Part shown: piece after piece, positions 32,900 through 44,765 of the stretch
How positions within the stretch are numbered: the first letter of the stretch is position 1
Layout of the letters: the number at the start of each line of letters is the position of its first letter
Assembly: GCA_020747065.1 (NCBI GenBank)
Contig: JAGMVK010000002.1
Coordinates: 62,001-126,000 of the forward strand
Origin: Cadophora sp. MPI-SDFR-AT-0126
Lineage: Eukaryota; Ascomycota; Leotiomycetes; Helotiales; Ploettnerulaceae
Length of the DNA: 64,000 bases
Direction: 5' to 3'
Notes under the pieces: model-generated
What the model was told of the DNA's origin: nothing
What the model saw: only the letters and a program-made list of their open reading frames with translations
Databases searched by the model: none
Program-made: the position numbers and the translations under genes

Positions 32900-35800
32900 G
32901 GCCTGAGCTAGTCATTATATTATGTAGTAGTATAATAGATATTCCCTTAGTAAAAGTAAATAAACTAGGGCCTTTGAGCTTACCTGCTTCCCCTACTTAG
33001 AATATTATTCTGATAAGGAGTGCGTAATTAATAATAGCTGTATTTAGAGTATTGTACTAAGTAGGGAAGAGATATATCTTCTGTCCTATTTTTTTAGTAA
33101 AGTTTTTAAGATAAGTGAGATTTATGTTCTCGCGAAGTTAATTCATTCGAATTATAGCCCGATCTAGTAGATACTCTCCTCTTACTTCTCTAGCAGCTAT
33201 TATCTAGGAATTCAAGACTATTATATCTTCTTCTGTTAGAGTTGCAGAGCGCGCTCTTTGTAAGATATTTTAGAAAGGTAAGTCTTTTACTTATCGTATC
33301 TGCTCTATAAGGATAACTACCTTATTAAATCGGGATTATATAGACTTTCTAGTTTAGAGTACTTAACTATAGGATATATCCTATTTCCAGATTACATAGC
33401 TACCTATAGGAGTAAATTAATTGAAGTCTCTTAATAAGATTATAATAGGAAGGCTGCCAAAGACTATTGAGCTTTCTTTATTAGTGTCCTAAATAGTATT
33501 GTAATAGTTATCTAGTTAAATAAGGCTCTTAAGACTAACTATACTAATCTCATTAATAATAAGGATCTTTTTATACATAAGCCTCAATCTAATTACTAGT
33601 TGTACAAGTTAGTTACTGTATAAAGTAAGGGCAGAGTAGTAAGTCGAGCCGCTAATGTTAGTAGCTGTAGCTTTAGTAAAAGCTATTAGGAGAATATCTT
33701 CTTATTTCTTAATAATAGAGAGGCTAAGAAGAAAAGCCTTAATTAAGTATATCTTACTAACTCTATTAACGCCTCTAAGGTAGAGCAGGAATTAATCCTT
33801 AGTAGTACGAATTAGAATAAGATATAAGATCTAGTCGAATAAAGCGCGGATAATGAGCTGCTACTTACTATTAAGCTAATACTGGCTCTTAATTAAGGAA
33901 AGAACTGAATCAATAGTAGGTATAGCGCGAAATATAGCGCGTAGAGTAAGTAGTAAAGCTTTAGAAAGAGGTAAGAGGTAAAGGAAAAGGATTAGGCAGG
34001 CTAATGTATTAGCTATAGAAAGTAAGGCTATATTATTACAGATCTTAGCTTTAGCTTCAGTATTATTACCTAAGGATAGCTGCAGTTCTTTACCCTATAC
34101 CTTGATTATCGCATTATAATAAAATTATATACTAGCGTTAACTAGTCTTAGTAAGATTCATAACTTACTAAAGCTATAGCTAATATTGCCGCGGATATTT
34201 AGTGCTGTCTAGAGTAGATAGTATTATATAGGAAGGAGCGCGGAAAAGTCGAGGTTAATATTATTTACCTTATTATCGCTATAAGTACTGTTATCTAAGG
34301 TCTCTAAGTAGTCGTTGAACTTAATACCTTGCTTTTTTTAGTCCTTATTCGCAGCTTTCTTACTCTAGTGTAATAGTAGAATATTCTAAGATAAGTGTAC
34401 TAGATATAAGGGCAGGGATTTAAGAACTAGGGTCTAGATGTACGTATTCTTATATTCTAAGGCGCGAAGATCTCTTAAGCTATCTTATTGAAATTCTGAG
34501 GGGAGTCTTTTCCACGAATAGAATAATCTAAGTAAGGTCTTATTAATCTTATTTTAGGTCCTAGATATACTAAGTAAAACACTATTATCAGGTTTTTGAA
34601 GTCAGGTAAAGCTTCCGTATAGAGATAGCATTACTAAAGCTTCAATAGAACTTACTAAGACCTGGATATAAGTTACGTACTATAAGTGTATATTATCGAA
34701 TAGAAAGTATATAGCTCGCCTAATAGTAGTAGTAGAATTCTGTACATAGATTTAGGAAGTATACTTGTAAAAACAGAGACCTGCTAGTCTCTGACCCCGT
34801 TTACTATAATTCTCGTATAACAAGGGTCGGTAGCGTTCCGCATTAAGCTCAGTATATTCTTCTGCCTTTATAGTCTCGAATTCGGGGATAGAATCTTCTA
34901 AGAACGCTATAAGGCTAGCTTAGAAAGCAGCTTTTAACTAGTAGAAGTTAATAGTGACTAATTGCCTTACTCGTGGCATATAGAATAAAGGCTACTTAAG
35001 TAGAAAATAAGCTACTGCAGGAGCTCCTACCTTAATATCTCTTATAAACCTGTAGTGTGCCTTTAATATAAACTTTACTATATCTAGAGGCGGGGGGACC
35101 GGTAACTTAGTATCCGCAGTAGCTTCTACTTCGGCGACCTCCTGAGCCTTCTTTAGAATAGCTGTGGTAAGTACGAGTTAGCTACGGTCTATCTGCGACT
35201 TTATAGTATAATTAGTCATATAGTAGATAGCTATAAGGACCTTAGGTAATATAGGCGTAAAATTAATGTTGTAATTATATTTAATTATTAAAGCGATAAT
35301 AAGGTTATACTTGTTTATAAATTAATGATTCCTTTATATCTATATAAAACCTTTAGGTATAATAATAGACTCGGATACTAGAGGATATAGAAATAGGAAT
35401 CAGTAGATCTTCAGAAGAGTGCTTCGCGATCTAGGCTACTAAGCTAGTGTATTAGTAAAAAGCTTTACTTATATATTATCTCTTCGCTAAGTCTTAAGGC
35501 GAGCTTTCATATTTTTCCTTTAATATTTAGTATAAGTATAAGAGTAGACGTGTATTTAAACCTTAGTAGTAATATTATTGGAATTAATACTAAGCGCGTC
35601 CCTAAACTCTTTAGGGGTTATATCGTCTAGGATACTAAAGGTAGCTGAGCCAGAAGGATCAGGTAGCGTAAATTACTAACCGAGTATAAGGTCGATTATT
35701 TCCTTAACTATTAATTCTATATAAGTAATAAGACAGTTCCTGAAAGGAATATCGGTAAGTAGCCTCTAGGATAAGTTTATAGTACTAAAGTTTTCTAAGA

Positions 35801-38760
35801 GTTAAGTAAAACTGTAAAGGTATAATATTATTCAAATTATTAATTCTACTACTTCGAAGTATAAAGAGATTATCCTAAAGATACTTACTTCTTAGAAAAG
35901 ATACTTAAAGAAGTAATTAAAGAAAGTAGTAATAATAGTGTAGAAGTACTAAGCTATAAGGTATAGGTTCTTCAGCGTTAATTTAACTAACTGCGCCCGG
36001 ATACCTGTGTTACTTAAGCTTATATCTTCCCTAGCTAACTTAATAATAAAAATATTCTTAATATTGCGAGGATTAAGCGTGAACTAGATAAGTGGAATCC
36101 CTAAATGCCTTATTTTTCTAAAAATAAGATTACGAAGTTTAATTTTTTCTCTATAGGACTTCAAGTTAAAGGATAAGATAATTCTTATATTATTAATTAA
36201 GGTATAAATTACTAGATTCGAGATCTTTGTCTTATTCTGAAATTATATAATAGCAGTATATAGCTCGTCGCCTATTAGCCTTACCAGATCTGCGGTAGTA
36301 GTTATCTAGTAATCCTTCTTAACCTGGAGATAGTTCCCGAGATACGCTTATCAGATAAGGATTAGGTTATAAAGGTAGAATATGAAATTATAATATTAAG
36401 AAAATCTGAATTACTAGTAATTATATAGAAAGTAGAGAGCACTATATATAAGTAAGAGTAGTGTAATATAATATACTTTATAAAATCCTATAATAATACC
36501 TTTTAAGATTAATTCCTATATATATTACCTAGATAGTCTTTAATACTGTAAGGGAATAAGGTCGGAAAGGCACTAGTAAAGTAGGTAGGGTTAGTAAAAG
36601 AGTTAAGGAGTAGTATTCCTGGGATATTCTAGTAAGAGATATATGGAATAATCGGACTTGGAGAGCGCTCTACACTTAGCCCTCCCTGATCTCCTAGTAA
36701 TCGAGGAGTTGATATTACGTCTTCTGTAGTAGTATATATTAAATAGCTAATTATAGAACATAAGAAAGTTAAATATATCGTAAAGGCCCTTTAAGTCCTT
36801 GCTCTTAAGAATAACTTAAAGACTAGCTAGTAGAGTAGTAGTACTTTATAGGTCTCAACTATAGAAGTTGGAGAAGAATAATCAGTTGATAATTATATCT
36901 AGCTTAGTATTTCCTACCTTAGTATCAAGCTTATTCTTAAATAAGTCCTATTCTAAAGAAGTTATATACCTCTCTCGCTTGTCTTAGATAGTTGGAGTAG
37001 TACTACTTTCTAAAGTAAGGAAAGTATTTTAAATCTCCTGCGGGATATAGTTTAGAGGCTAGGAATTTAGTAGCTTATAATTAATCGTTACTAATTGATA
37101 TATAGGGTTATAAGTATAAAGCTATAATAAGGCTTATAATACCTTATTCTTATTAACTAAGTAGAAGCGAGTAAGATTCTTCTTTAATAGTAGAGTGTCC
37201 CTTTTCTAGTTTACTATAATAGTAGTATAATCTTGTAATCTCTTTATTAGTAAGATAGAAAGAATATTACTCAGGTCCTGTTTTATAGTAATATAATAGT
37301 TATGTACTCTTTAGTAGCTAATACTCTTATAGGCGCTAGAAGTAAGCTTTAGGAAAGTGCTAATAATATAAGTACAAGTAATGAAACACTTCTTAATAGT
37401 ATTAAGGTCTTGAAGAGTAGTGGGGTAATCTTAGTAGAATAATTAATTCACGAAGTTCCCGGCGAACTAAGGTGGGATTTTCCTCTTCGTAATATAAGAA
37501 TTGCATATCTAGTAAATAGAAAGTCGATTATTAGTAACTACGTAGGAATCCGGGCTTATCTAGAAGGCTTAGAGGTAGTATAGTAAGTGCTTATCTTTAA
37601 GAGATATAGAAGTAGTATAATCTTCTTAGAATAGACTCCTGTAGATTCCGTAAGGTAGTTATATAGAGGCGTATATAATGACTCGTTAGTAAGACTTTAT
37701 ACATGATATTTAAATACTAGGCGTAATAACCTCTGGGAAAGTAGATAAAACCCTTTCTATATACTTGAACTCTTATCTAAGAAAGGACGGGATCTTACTA
37801 TTATAGACTAGTAGCGATCGCAGAGGATATATTATCCTAATAGTAATCTGGTTATTAGTATTCGTAGTCTCGATCTAGTAAGTATACCTTAAACGCTAGT
37901 TTCTTACACTTACTCGGCCCCTCCTCGTACTAGGATAAGTATCAGTAGCTTACTAGCTAAATACCAGCTACTAACGCGTATCTTTACCTTGTATCCCGGC
38001 TCTTATCCTGGCTCTATTCCGTACAATCTTCTGCTTTTGTAGATTTAGATAACGCGCTTATTACTCTAAACGCTAGAGTTCCTAGTTTCGCGTAATAGTA
38101 GTATCTTTCTTAAGGCTCGGCTCCTCTTTATAGCTATCTAAGATCGTCTTCTCTCTACGGTTATTAACGCTCGCCTCCTCTCTTCGGTTATTAACACTTA
38201 TCTTCTCCCTACGCGCTTTCTACTTTAAACACTAGAGTTCCTAGTTTCACGCAATAGTAGTATCTTCCTTAAGGCTTAGCTCCTCTTTACGGCTATTTAA
38301 GATCGTCTCCTTTTTATAGTTATTAACACTTGTCTTCTCCTTACAGGCTAATTCTAATCGTTCGCTTACCTGCCGCTGCTTAATTTGCTTCCTAGAAGTC
38401 TTATTATGCTTTTGCTACTGTTCTTGGTCTTGATTTAGCTAGTTCAGGCTTTGTACTATATATATCTCTCTCTAGCTTTAAGGAAGACCGTAGATTTTAT
38501 ACTATTATACCTAAAGCTTTAGCTTTTCCGCCCTTTCCCTCTAGGATTTTAGCCGCGAGATTGTAGCTTTAATCTCACGTAGTTATACTCGGCGTTCTAA
38601 ATCTCGAACCTTTTCTCTTTAGAGTTTAATTACTACTAATCGCTACTAATTTATAGCCTGCTATTAAGTAGTATCAGGATTACTAGGAGTAATTAGGGAT
38701 GGTGTAAGAGAAGCTATTCTTATATCTAATAAATAAATATAGAATACTAACGTAATTAAT
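32900..38760 (-). pseudogene. RIP-degraded Helitron-like Rep/Pif1 helicase relic
   Basis: Read on the minus strand, pieces at about 33000-33300 give ARSATLTEEDIIVLNS, GQKIYLFPT and VGEAGKLKGP. I recognise these as the C-terminal half of a Pif1-type helicase in large fungal mobile-element proteins. Upstream pieces (34700-35700) read TPKEFRDAL, FINKYN, LPKVLIAIYYITNY and GQRLAGLCFYKY, compatible with the Helitron-like N-terminal (Rep) region: the INKYN block and the AIYYITNY block sit as in NPYLL...KYLYKY of Helitrons. At the far end, 38550-38650 encodes a coiled-coil-like charged segment. Every frame is broken by many stops of RIP type. The gene is dead; the class assignment is probable, not certain. 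Confidence 0.55.
38059..38340 (-). repeat. Internal duplication in the Helitron-like relic
   Basis: Two copies of a roughly 120-bp block, about 163 bp apart, each with CTAGAGTTCCTAGTTTC and AATAGTAGTATCTT. On the minus strand they encode repeated charged segments (RREEASVNNREK-like), so the parent protein had a short tandem peptide repeat. Confidence 0.55.
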
Positions 38761-39681
38761 AATAAGAGAAGATATTAGGTTAGTAATGTTAAATAAGATA
38801 TATTATAAGGAAAAATCATAGTTCATAGGACCTAAGGGGAAATCATAATTAGTCATAGGACTAAAAGTTAAAAAGGTAAATATAAGTGGGACGAAGCGAA
38901 TAATAATAACAGATCTTGGCATATAATAGTGATCCCGTGGTACCCCTTTTAAAAGGCTCGCTTAAAAAAGCTCGGCTAATTTTTGGGCCCCGCGAGCCTT
39001 AGGCGCTAGGTGATATCGAAGCCCTTCTTCTCTTAGCAAGCTAAGAGTACGAAGGCAAGAAAGCCTCTATAATCTCAATCACGTATATTAACTTCAAGCC
39101 TTAACAATTTTTAATTAGATTAGACTAGATTAAAATTTAACTAATTCAAGTTTTACTAGATAAGATTTAGATTAATAGATATTAATCTAATCTAATCTAA
39201 TCATTTATTACGCTAGTTAAACTTGCAGAGAGAGGAGAGACTTATGTATAACTATTTATTCCTCGTATAGTAGCAAATACGATTTCTGTATTAAAGGCAC
39301 CCTTCTAGCTTCATATAGAAATCCTATTAGACGAGTTGAGAGCATGCACGAAGTTGTAAAATACACTACCCGAAGCAAAACGGGCAGGATGCATCCTATC
39401 CGATTCATTTATACAACACCACCGAGTATTTGAGCCACCTATTAAGAAGTACAAGTAATATGAAGCAGGGTCAAACGAACCCCATAGAGATTCCATCTTC
39501 TAGCACGTGTTGACACCTCCTTGTTCCTTGAACACAGACAGACTATGGCAACTATGAATGACATAGATTTGATGATGTCATAGTGTGCATGAGTAGAATA
39601 TTGAAAGAGCTACCAGGCCAATTTCCAGTAAGCCATCAAATTCATATAGCTTCCTTTCAACGCGAGAATACGAGGTCCAAC
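38761..39681. other. Right edge of the graveyard and 3' flank of the monooxygenase
   Basis: RIP-type sequence ends near 39230, where ordinary base composition resumes. Around 39190 there is a short run of TCTAA units. Between there and 39681 lies the 3' flank of the FAD monooxygenase; no gene seen. Confidence 0.5.
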
Positions 39682-41308
39682 TTATTTTCCCTGTAGATCA
39701 CGGGCCGTCCCTAAGCTCGCGCCATTCAACGCTCTCTCTTTCTTCCATAAGTCGAATTCTTGATTACAACTGTCCAGCACATCCCAGCCCAATAACTCCG
39801 CTTGGTAAGCTGGATCGGCGTATTTCCATGGACTTGGATGAATCCAATCCACATTTTTGAAATCCGCATCTCGTTTTCGTTGTTCGGGGCCGTCTGGGAG
39901 ATGGTACATGATTCTGTTTGCAACGGCACCCTGGACATTGAGCGTCGTTCGCTTTTTCCGGAGAGTCTCGTAAAGTTGAAGCACGCTGGGGATTTCAGAT
40001 TGCCAAGACTTCGCTGGCAATTCTGTACCCAATCTACCAAGTAGGCGGCCTACGACCGCGCCGTCTTCGACCGCCATTGCTGCCCCTTGAGCTTGATACG
40101 GTAGAGTGGGATGAGAGGCGTCGCCAAGGATTGCTATGCTTCCCTGTGATTGACTATCAATTACCAGTGCGACAAGCCAAGAGTGATTTCTACAAACCTT
40201 AGACCACGTTTCCAGTTCATCATGATGGCACAACTTCCATTTCAAGACGCTTGGGATGCAAGATACGATTTTGGTAAGTCTATCGCAAGAGAGTTAATAT
40301 GAGCAGTAGAATAATGAACGAAGGCACAAACATTTCGTCCCACTTTACCAAAGCCTCCCGCATTTCAGCAAGGTCGCCAGCTGCTTTGCTGACGCCGGCA
40401 GGGAGATCATCTGGTCGGAGAAGGACTAGATTAAATACTGATCCTCCTCTGACTGGGTAGAAAACACAATGACTATCTGGCCCCAGCCAAATTGTTGCTG
40501 CAAGCTTCTTGCACAATTCATCTATGCGTGGGTCTTTCAAATTTTGAAGTTGCTCCTTTGCAAAAGTTGCGCGGTATGCCAGGTCACCGGTTTCTGTTGG
40601 CGGTGAAGGATGACCAAGTATCTGATTACGAGTTGTGGACCAGAGCCCTAAGAATTTCAGCATCCATCCCACTTCCATTTTGATCTTTTTCAAGATGGCT
40701 CTCACCATCAGCTCCGATAATCACCTCCCCAGAGATGACAAGGCCATTTTCCAGCACAACCTCGGTCCTATCAAAATTGACTTCCTTGACTGACGCTCCA
40801 AGCGTGACCTGCACTCCAGACAGTGTTGCTTCGTTGAGCAAAATGCTATGGTAATCCTCTCGGTGCACTACTCTGCGAAGCAGTTGTCAGTCATTCAGCC
40901 TCTCAACGGATCGGTGATTTCCACATACATCCACGGAGCTCCGTACATCTCCACCATCCGCTTCTCATCCACCGGCCGGCGAAGTAGCAAGGACCCATCT
41001 TGATACCGGAGTAAATCCAGATGATCCAGTAGTACGGCTTTTTCTGCCAAAACTTCCAAAAGACCCAAGTGCTTCATCACACGGCTGGCATTTGGTGGAA
41101 CCTGAATGCCTGCACCAATCTACTAGCCAATTAGCCCTATACGGTTACGTCAAGATGCCCATGGTGCCTAGATACGACTTGGAAGTAAACTTACCGCTGC
41201 AAATTGCGGGGCGCGCTCCAGAAGGACGACATCGAGCCCATGCTGCCGACATGCTATCGCGCACGTGAGACCTCCCAAGCCGCCACCTACGATAATGACT
41301 CGCAGCAT
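39682..41308 (-). CDS. FAD-dependent monooxygenase (salicylate hydroxylase-like)
   Basis: 443 residues in six exons: 41308-41195, 41119-40929, 40872-40706, 40647-40332, 40279-40198 and 40143-39682, with introns of 52-75 bp in consistent phase. The N-terminus IIVGGGLGGLTCAIA is the GxGxxG FAD-binding fold. GEVIIGADG near residue 155 is the DG motif. GDASHPTLPYQAQGA at ~297-311 is the GD motif that binds the FAD ribityl chain in class A flavoprotein hydroxylases. Family members hydroxylate aromatic rings (salicylate, hydroxynicotinate and similar) using NAD(P)H and oxygen. The substrate is not predictable here. The last intron (54 bp) is in frame and free of stops, so retaining it would add 18 residues. 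It lies next to, and on the same strand as, the DUF3500 gene. Confidence 0.88.
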
Positions 41309-41947
41309 TTTGCCAAGTTCAGTACGACACTCCCACCGTACTCCGTACAATCGCGACCCTTCTTGTTATATCTCCGTAGTATACACAACCCTGCTTTCTC
41401 GCCATCTGAGACCCGGAGTGCCAGCGTAATGGTTTGCCGCAATGGTTTGCCGTATTGTCGGTAGCACTCTCTAGTTGATTCTGTCAGAGAGGGGAATGCT
41501 AGTTTCCGGGGATGATGCACGGCTCGGCATTCGCAACCTCGCAGCCGCCGAACTTTTCTCCCCGGATGTGGTCTCAAAACTTGCCACTGAGGGAGCTCCG
41601 GTGAACGCATGCTGTTAGGCTCAATGCCAATCTTGCAAAGTAGCTGCGTGGTCGGTGGGGTAAGTAGTGTGAAGAGTATCGCCTACTATGGCGCTGACAA
41701 TGCATTCCCACGAGTGAATTCCAGCCCTGGTACTGCCACATCCACCCCAGGATACTTATGCTATCGCCTTCCGTAGCTACTCAATTCAGCTCTGGGCAGC
41801 AAATGTCCAAATGGCGAGAGTGTGGAAATCTCAGATTTGGTGCATGGAATCATACGATATTGCATTTAAGAGGTCACAGCACTCAAGACGTCGATCAGAG
41901 TGAGTAATGAAAGAACAGTTGAATTTGTAGGCATTGATGAATCTCCT
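41309..41947. other. Promoter region of the monooxygenase and 3' flank of DUF3500 gene
   Basis: About 640 bp between the two minus-strand genes. No coding frame worth listing and no clear motif. Confidence 0.4.
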
Positions 41948-43546
41948 CTAATCGACGTTTCTATCTCTACCTTTTGCTCTATGCAAATTGATTACCTCTC
42001 TGGCATAATCATTGCCATTGGGAGTACGTATGATCGTGTGTATATGGTGTTTGGCTGGCTCTTCGTTTGTCAACCACACGCCGGAATGATGATCAAACTC
42101 AAGTAGTAGCACCGGGCTCTGAATGCGATAATAATAAACATCTTCGGAGCCATAACCACCAATCCATGAGAAGTATGTTTCTGTTAAATGCTCTCGGGCT
42201 TGTCCCATTCGACATTCAAACGGGCCAGGAGGAAGCAGTTCGGAGAACGCGGCGATGATGTCGAGAAGTTGCGCCTGTTGTTGAGATTGCATTTCTGTGG
42301 CAAGTATACCCTCATAGGGGATTAAGCGATTGTCTTGAAAAGCCCCGGCCAAATGACGCTGAGAACACTGTCAGTTGTAGGAGAGCCATGTATTTGTATG
42401 CCAACTACCTGATCAGCCGGGTTCCAACGCCCCTCTGGCATAGCTGCGTCGTGCATGTGCTTGAATATTTGTGCTCGAATTCGTAGTTCGGGTGACAAAG
42501 AATTCATCAAGTCCAGTGCTACGTCGCTTTCTCTCGTGAACATTACCAGGCCTTGGTCTGGACCAGAGTCTATGACCTGTTGTAAGGTCAGCTTCATAGA
42601 CTAGCATGAGCTTAGTTCTAGTCTCACATTTGGCTCTGCGCCGATGAAAACTGGTGAGATAGTCATTTGACTGCCAACAGCGAAAATGTTCAGGCAGAGA
42701 TGGTGCCCGTAGAAAGAAAAGCCCCAGGGCTCACGCTCTGACGGAGTTCCATATACGGCAAAGCTATATCACGGAAATGTCAGCGACGGTTGCTTGTAGA
42801 TACGGGTAACGATGTTGTACAAATAGCTATGCTCATTTAAAATCGCTTGCGAACGGCAGATTTCGCCGAGAAACCGGTTGACTTTAATAGCTGCGACGAT
42901 TTTTGCGTAGCCAATTTCACTCAGGGAATGCTTCAACAGGTCCATGATGAGGTCGATTTGTAAACGCTGTAGATGATCTATTCTTACGCCGACCTGATAG
43001 ATGATGATCTCTGGGTTGGACCACTTTCTCCTGTGAGCTCTAAATTAGTCAATGCATTTCACCAGATTTGTTTGACCAACCATTGCTCACTGTCAATGTC
43101 GAGGTTCGCTTTCACTCTTTCATCAGTTGTGAATGAATCAAGAACAGAGCATGCTTTGGCAACCTAGAACTCGCTCAGTATATAGAGATATTCTTGCACA
43201 GGATGGAGCTCACCATAGCCGCAGTAGGAGCACCTTCGTCCTGGAGACGGTACAGACCTGTTCTTCTAAATCCATCGCTTGTGATTCCCGCGAAGGGGAC
43301 GTCCAAGTTCTCTTGCCATGGAGTCAAGATGGACTTGAATTGCAAATTCTCGACTATGTTCTTGGAGTAGATATATGGGTCAGCCTTGTCGAGACCCTTA
43401 AACTTAGGATGACCTAATTGACCATTGTCAGCAACGAGGATGAGACGCGAGAGGATCACAATCGAATCATGGGTAAAGTGAATGTTACCTTTGACTGGCA
43501 CATATCTGTGGTAGTCCGTCGTTACCTGTGCAGGAAGAGAGCCCAT
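41948..43546 (-). CDS. DUF3500 family protein
   Basis: 446 residues in six exons: 43546-43214, 43163-43081, 43030-42821, 42763-42628, 42576-42409 and 42358-41948, with introns of 50-57 bp and all phases consistent. Family signatures appear once the introns are removed: PFAGITSDG with DEGAPTAAM, WRKWSNPE (made across the second splice), YGTPSEREPWGFSFYGHHLCLN, ISPVFIGAEPN, and FDHHSGVW near the C-terminus. DUF3500 proteins have no established reaction; the conserved His, Glu and Trp residues suggest an enzyme. Its position between an FAD hydroxylase and a Zn2Cys6 regulator suggests a role in the same pathway, which is inference. Confidence 0.85.
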
Positions 43547-43697
43547 TGCTGAGACTTAAAGCACAAGAAACTTAGAACGAGACTAAAAGCACAAAAATTT
43601 AGAATGAGTATCAACGACCGCAACATCTGTGTGAAAAAGCTCAAATTTGCTTCTCTGCTCCTCGGCTGTTAATGGCTGGGAGTATTGGACATCGTCA

Positions 43698-44024
43698 TCA
43701 GAGTGTTTTACCGCTATCGGGGGAAAATTCGGTTAGCAATCCAAATGAACGATCTTTTGTTCCATGGAACGGTATTTCTCCTAGCCGCCCCTCCATGGGA
43801 GAAGATTCGCCGGCCAGGAGGCTCAGAACCATGATCGAGAAATCAACGAAATTCACTTTCCACATTGACATCTCAAAGCTGTCATTACAATAAACTGGTG
43901 AGACTTCGGGATAGATAAAGAGATCACGGGTTGCAAATTCCGCCCTGAGCGCCCACTCAGTCCCGAAAAGTCCGACAAGACAGCAACCAAGGGCCGTCCG
44001 TAAAACGCATGAGATGGCCAACAT
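43698..44024 (-). CDS. Hypothetical protein (weak)
   Basis: 108 codons starting at an ATG; the N-terminus (MLAISCVLRTALGCCLVGLFG) looks like a signal peptide or membrane segment, and a second hydrophobic stretch reads FVDFSIMVLSLLAG. No family recognised and no splicing needed. It may be chance. Confidence 0.2.
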   Translation of the reverse strand: MLAISCVLRTALGCCLVGLFGTEWALRAEFATRDLFIYPEVSPVYCNDSFEMSMWKVNFVDFSIMVLSLLAGESSPMEGRLGEIPFHGTKDRSFGLLTEFSPDSGKTL

Positions 44025-44411
44025 AATTGTTTCGGTAACACTCGGCTACCAAGGCACAACACTCGTGAGAAGACACAGAAGACTCAGAGGGCTTCCATGA
44101 TAACTCAAGCACTTCCCGCCACCAAAATTGACTTTAGCGCGAAGTATACAAACACCACTTTTGCCAGCGATGCTGCGCCATCAGTGTAATCGCGAGGAGT
44201 TACAAAACTTCTTGATACAGCTTGAGGAAGCTGATAAAGGCCAGTTGAAGAGCGTATCTCCCGCAATATTGGAAAGTGATTATACTTCCGCAGTTCCCGG
44301 CAAGTTGATGCCCGAAGCGGCCGCGTGGCTGACGATTGGCTACCTATCTATGCACAACCATGTAGTAAGTAAGTTAGCACGCAGGTGCCGCAAGGCCGGC
44401 TAGCCCCATTG

Positions 44412-44437
44412 CCCCCCCCCCCCCCCCCCCCCCCCCC
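44412..44437 (+). repeat. Poly-C run of 26 bases
   Basis: An uninterrupted homopolymer of cytosines, 330 bases upstream of the regulator start codon. Homopolymers this long are prone to length error in sequencing and to slippage. Confidence 0.9.
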
Positions 44438-44765
44438 GCATTACCCCGCATTCATTTCCCTCCAACCTCAACATTCACAGCACCTTTTGAAGTCGGACCC
44501 CCCGTCGTCAACCGTGTTTGAAAGTTCCTTACCACCATCTATTACAGTGTGCATCTAACATTATTTCTGATCGGACACGATAGAATATAATAAGCTAGTG
44601 CTAAACACTAGAGAAGAATCAGAAGAATTGCTCCTACCACACACAATCCTTCCAACCTCGCCGTTCCCGCTCGGAGGAGACACATACTCCTCCTCGCTAG
44701 GTGGAGGTTATTCAACCAAGCATTTGCTGAACAACACTCTTACATAGACAGCGTCTTAACTTGGG

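Larger units (their letters stand above)
43547..44765. other. Divergent intergenic region upstream of the regulator
   Basis: About 1.2 kb between the DUF3500 gene (minus) and the regulator gene (plus). It holds a weak minus-strand frame (43698-44024), a weak plus-strand frame (44128-44403) and a 26-base cytosine run. If the cluster is co-regulated, this is the likeliest place for its control sites, but no CGG pair was found that I would defend. Confidence 0.4.

Noticed and set aside
11087..39230. A Starship giant element
   Set aside because: No tyrosine-recombinase captain gene (DUF3435 type) could be read at either edge, and the region is explained by separate, nested or adjacent elements with their own ends.
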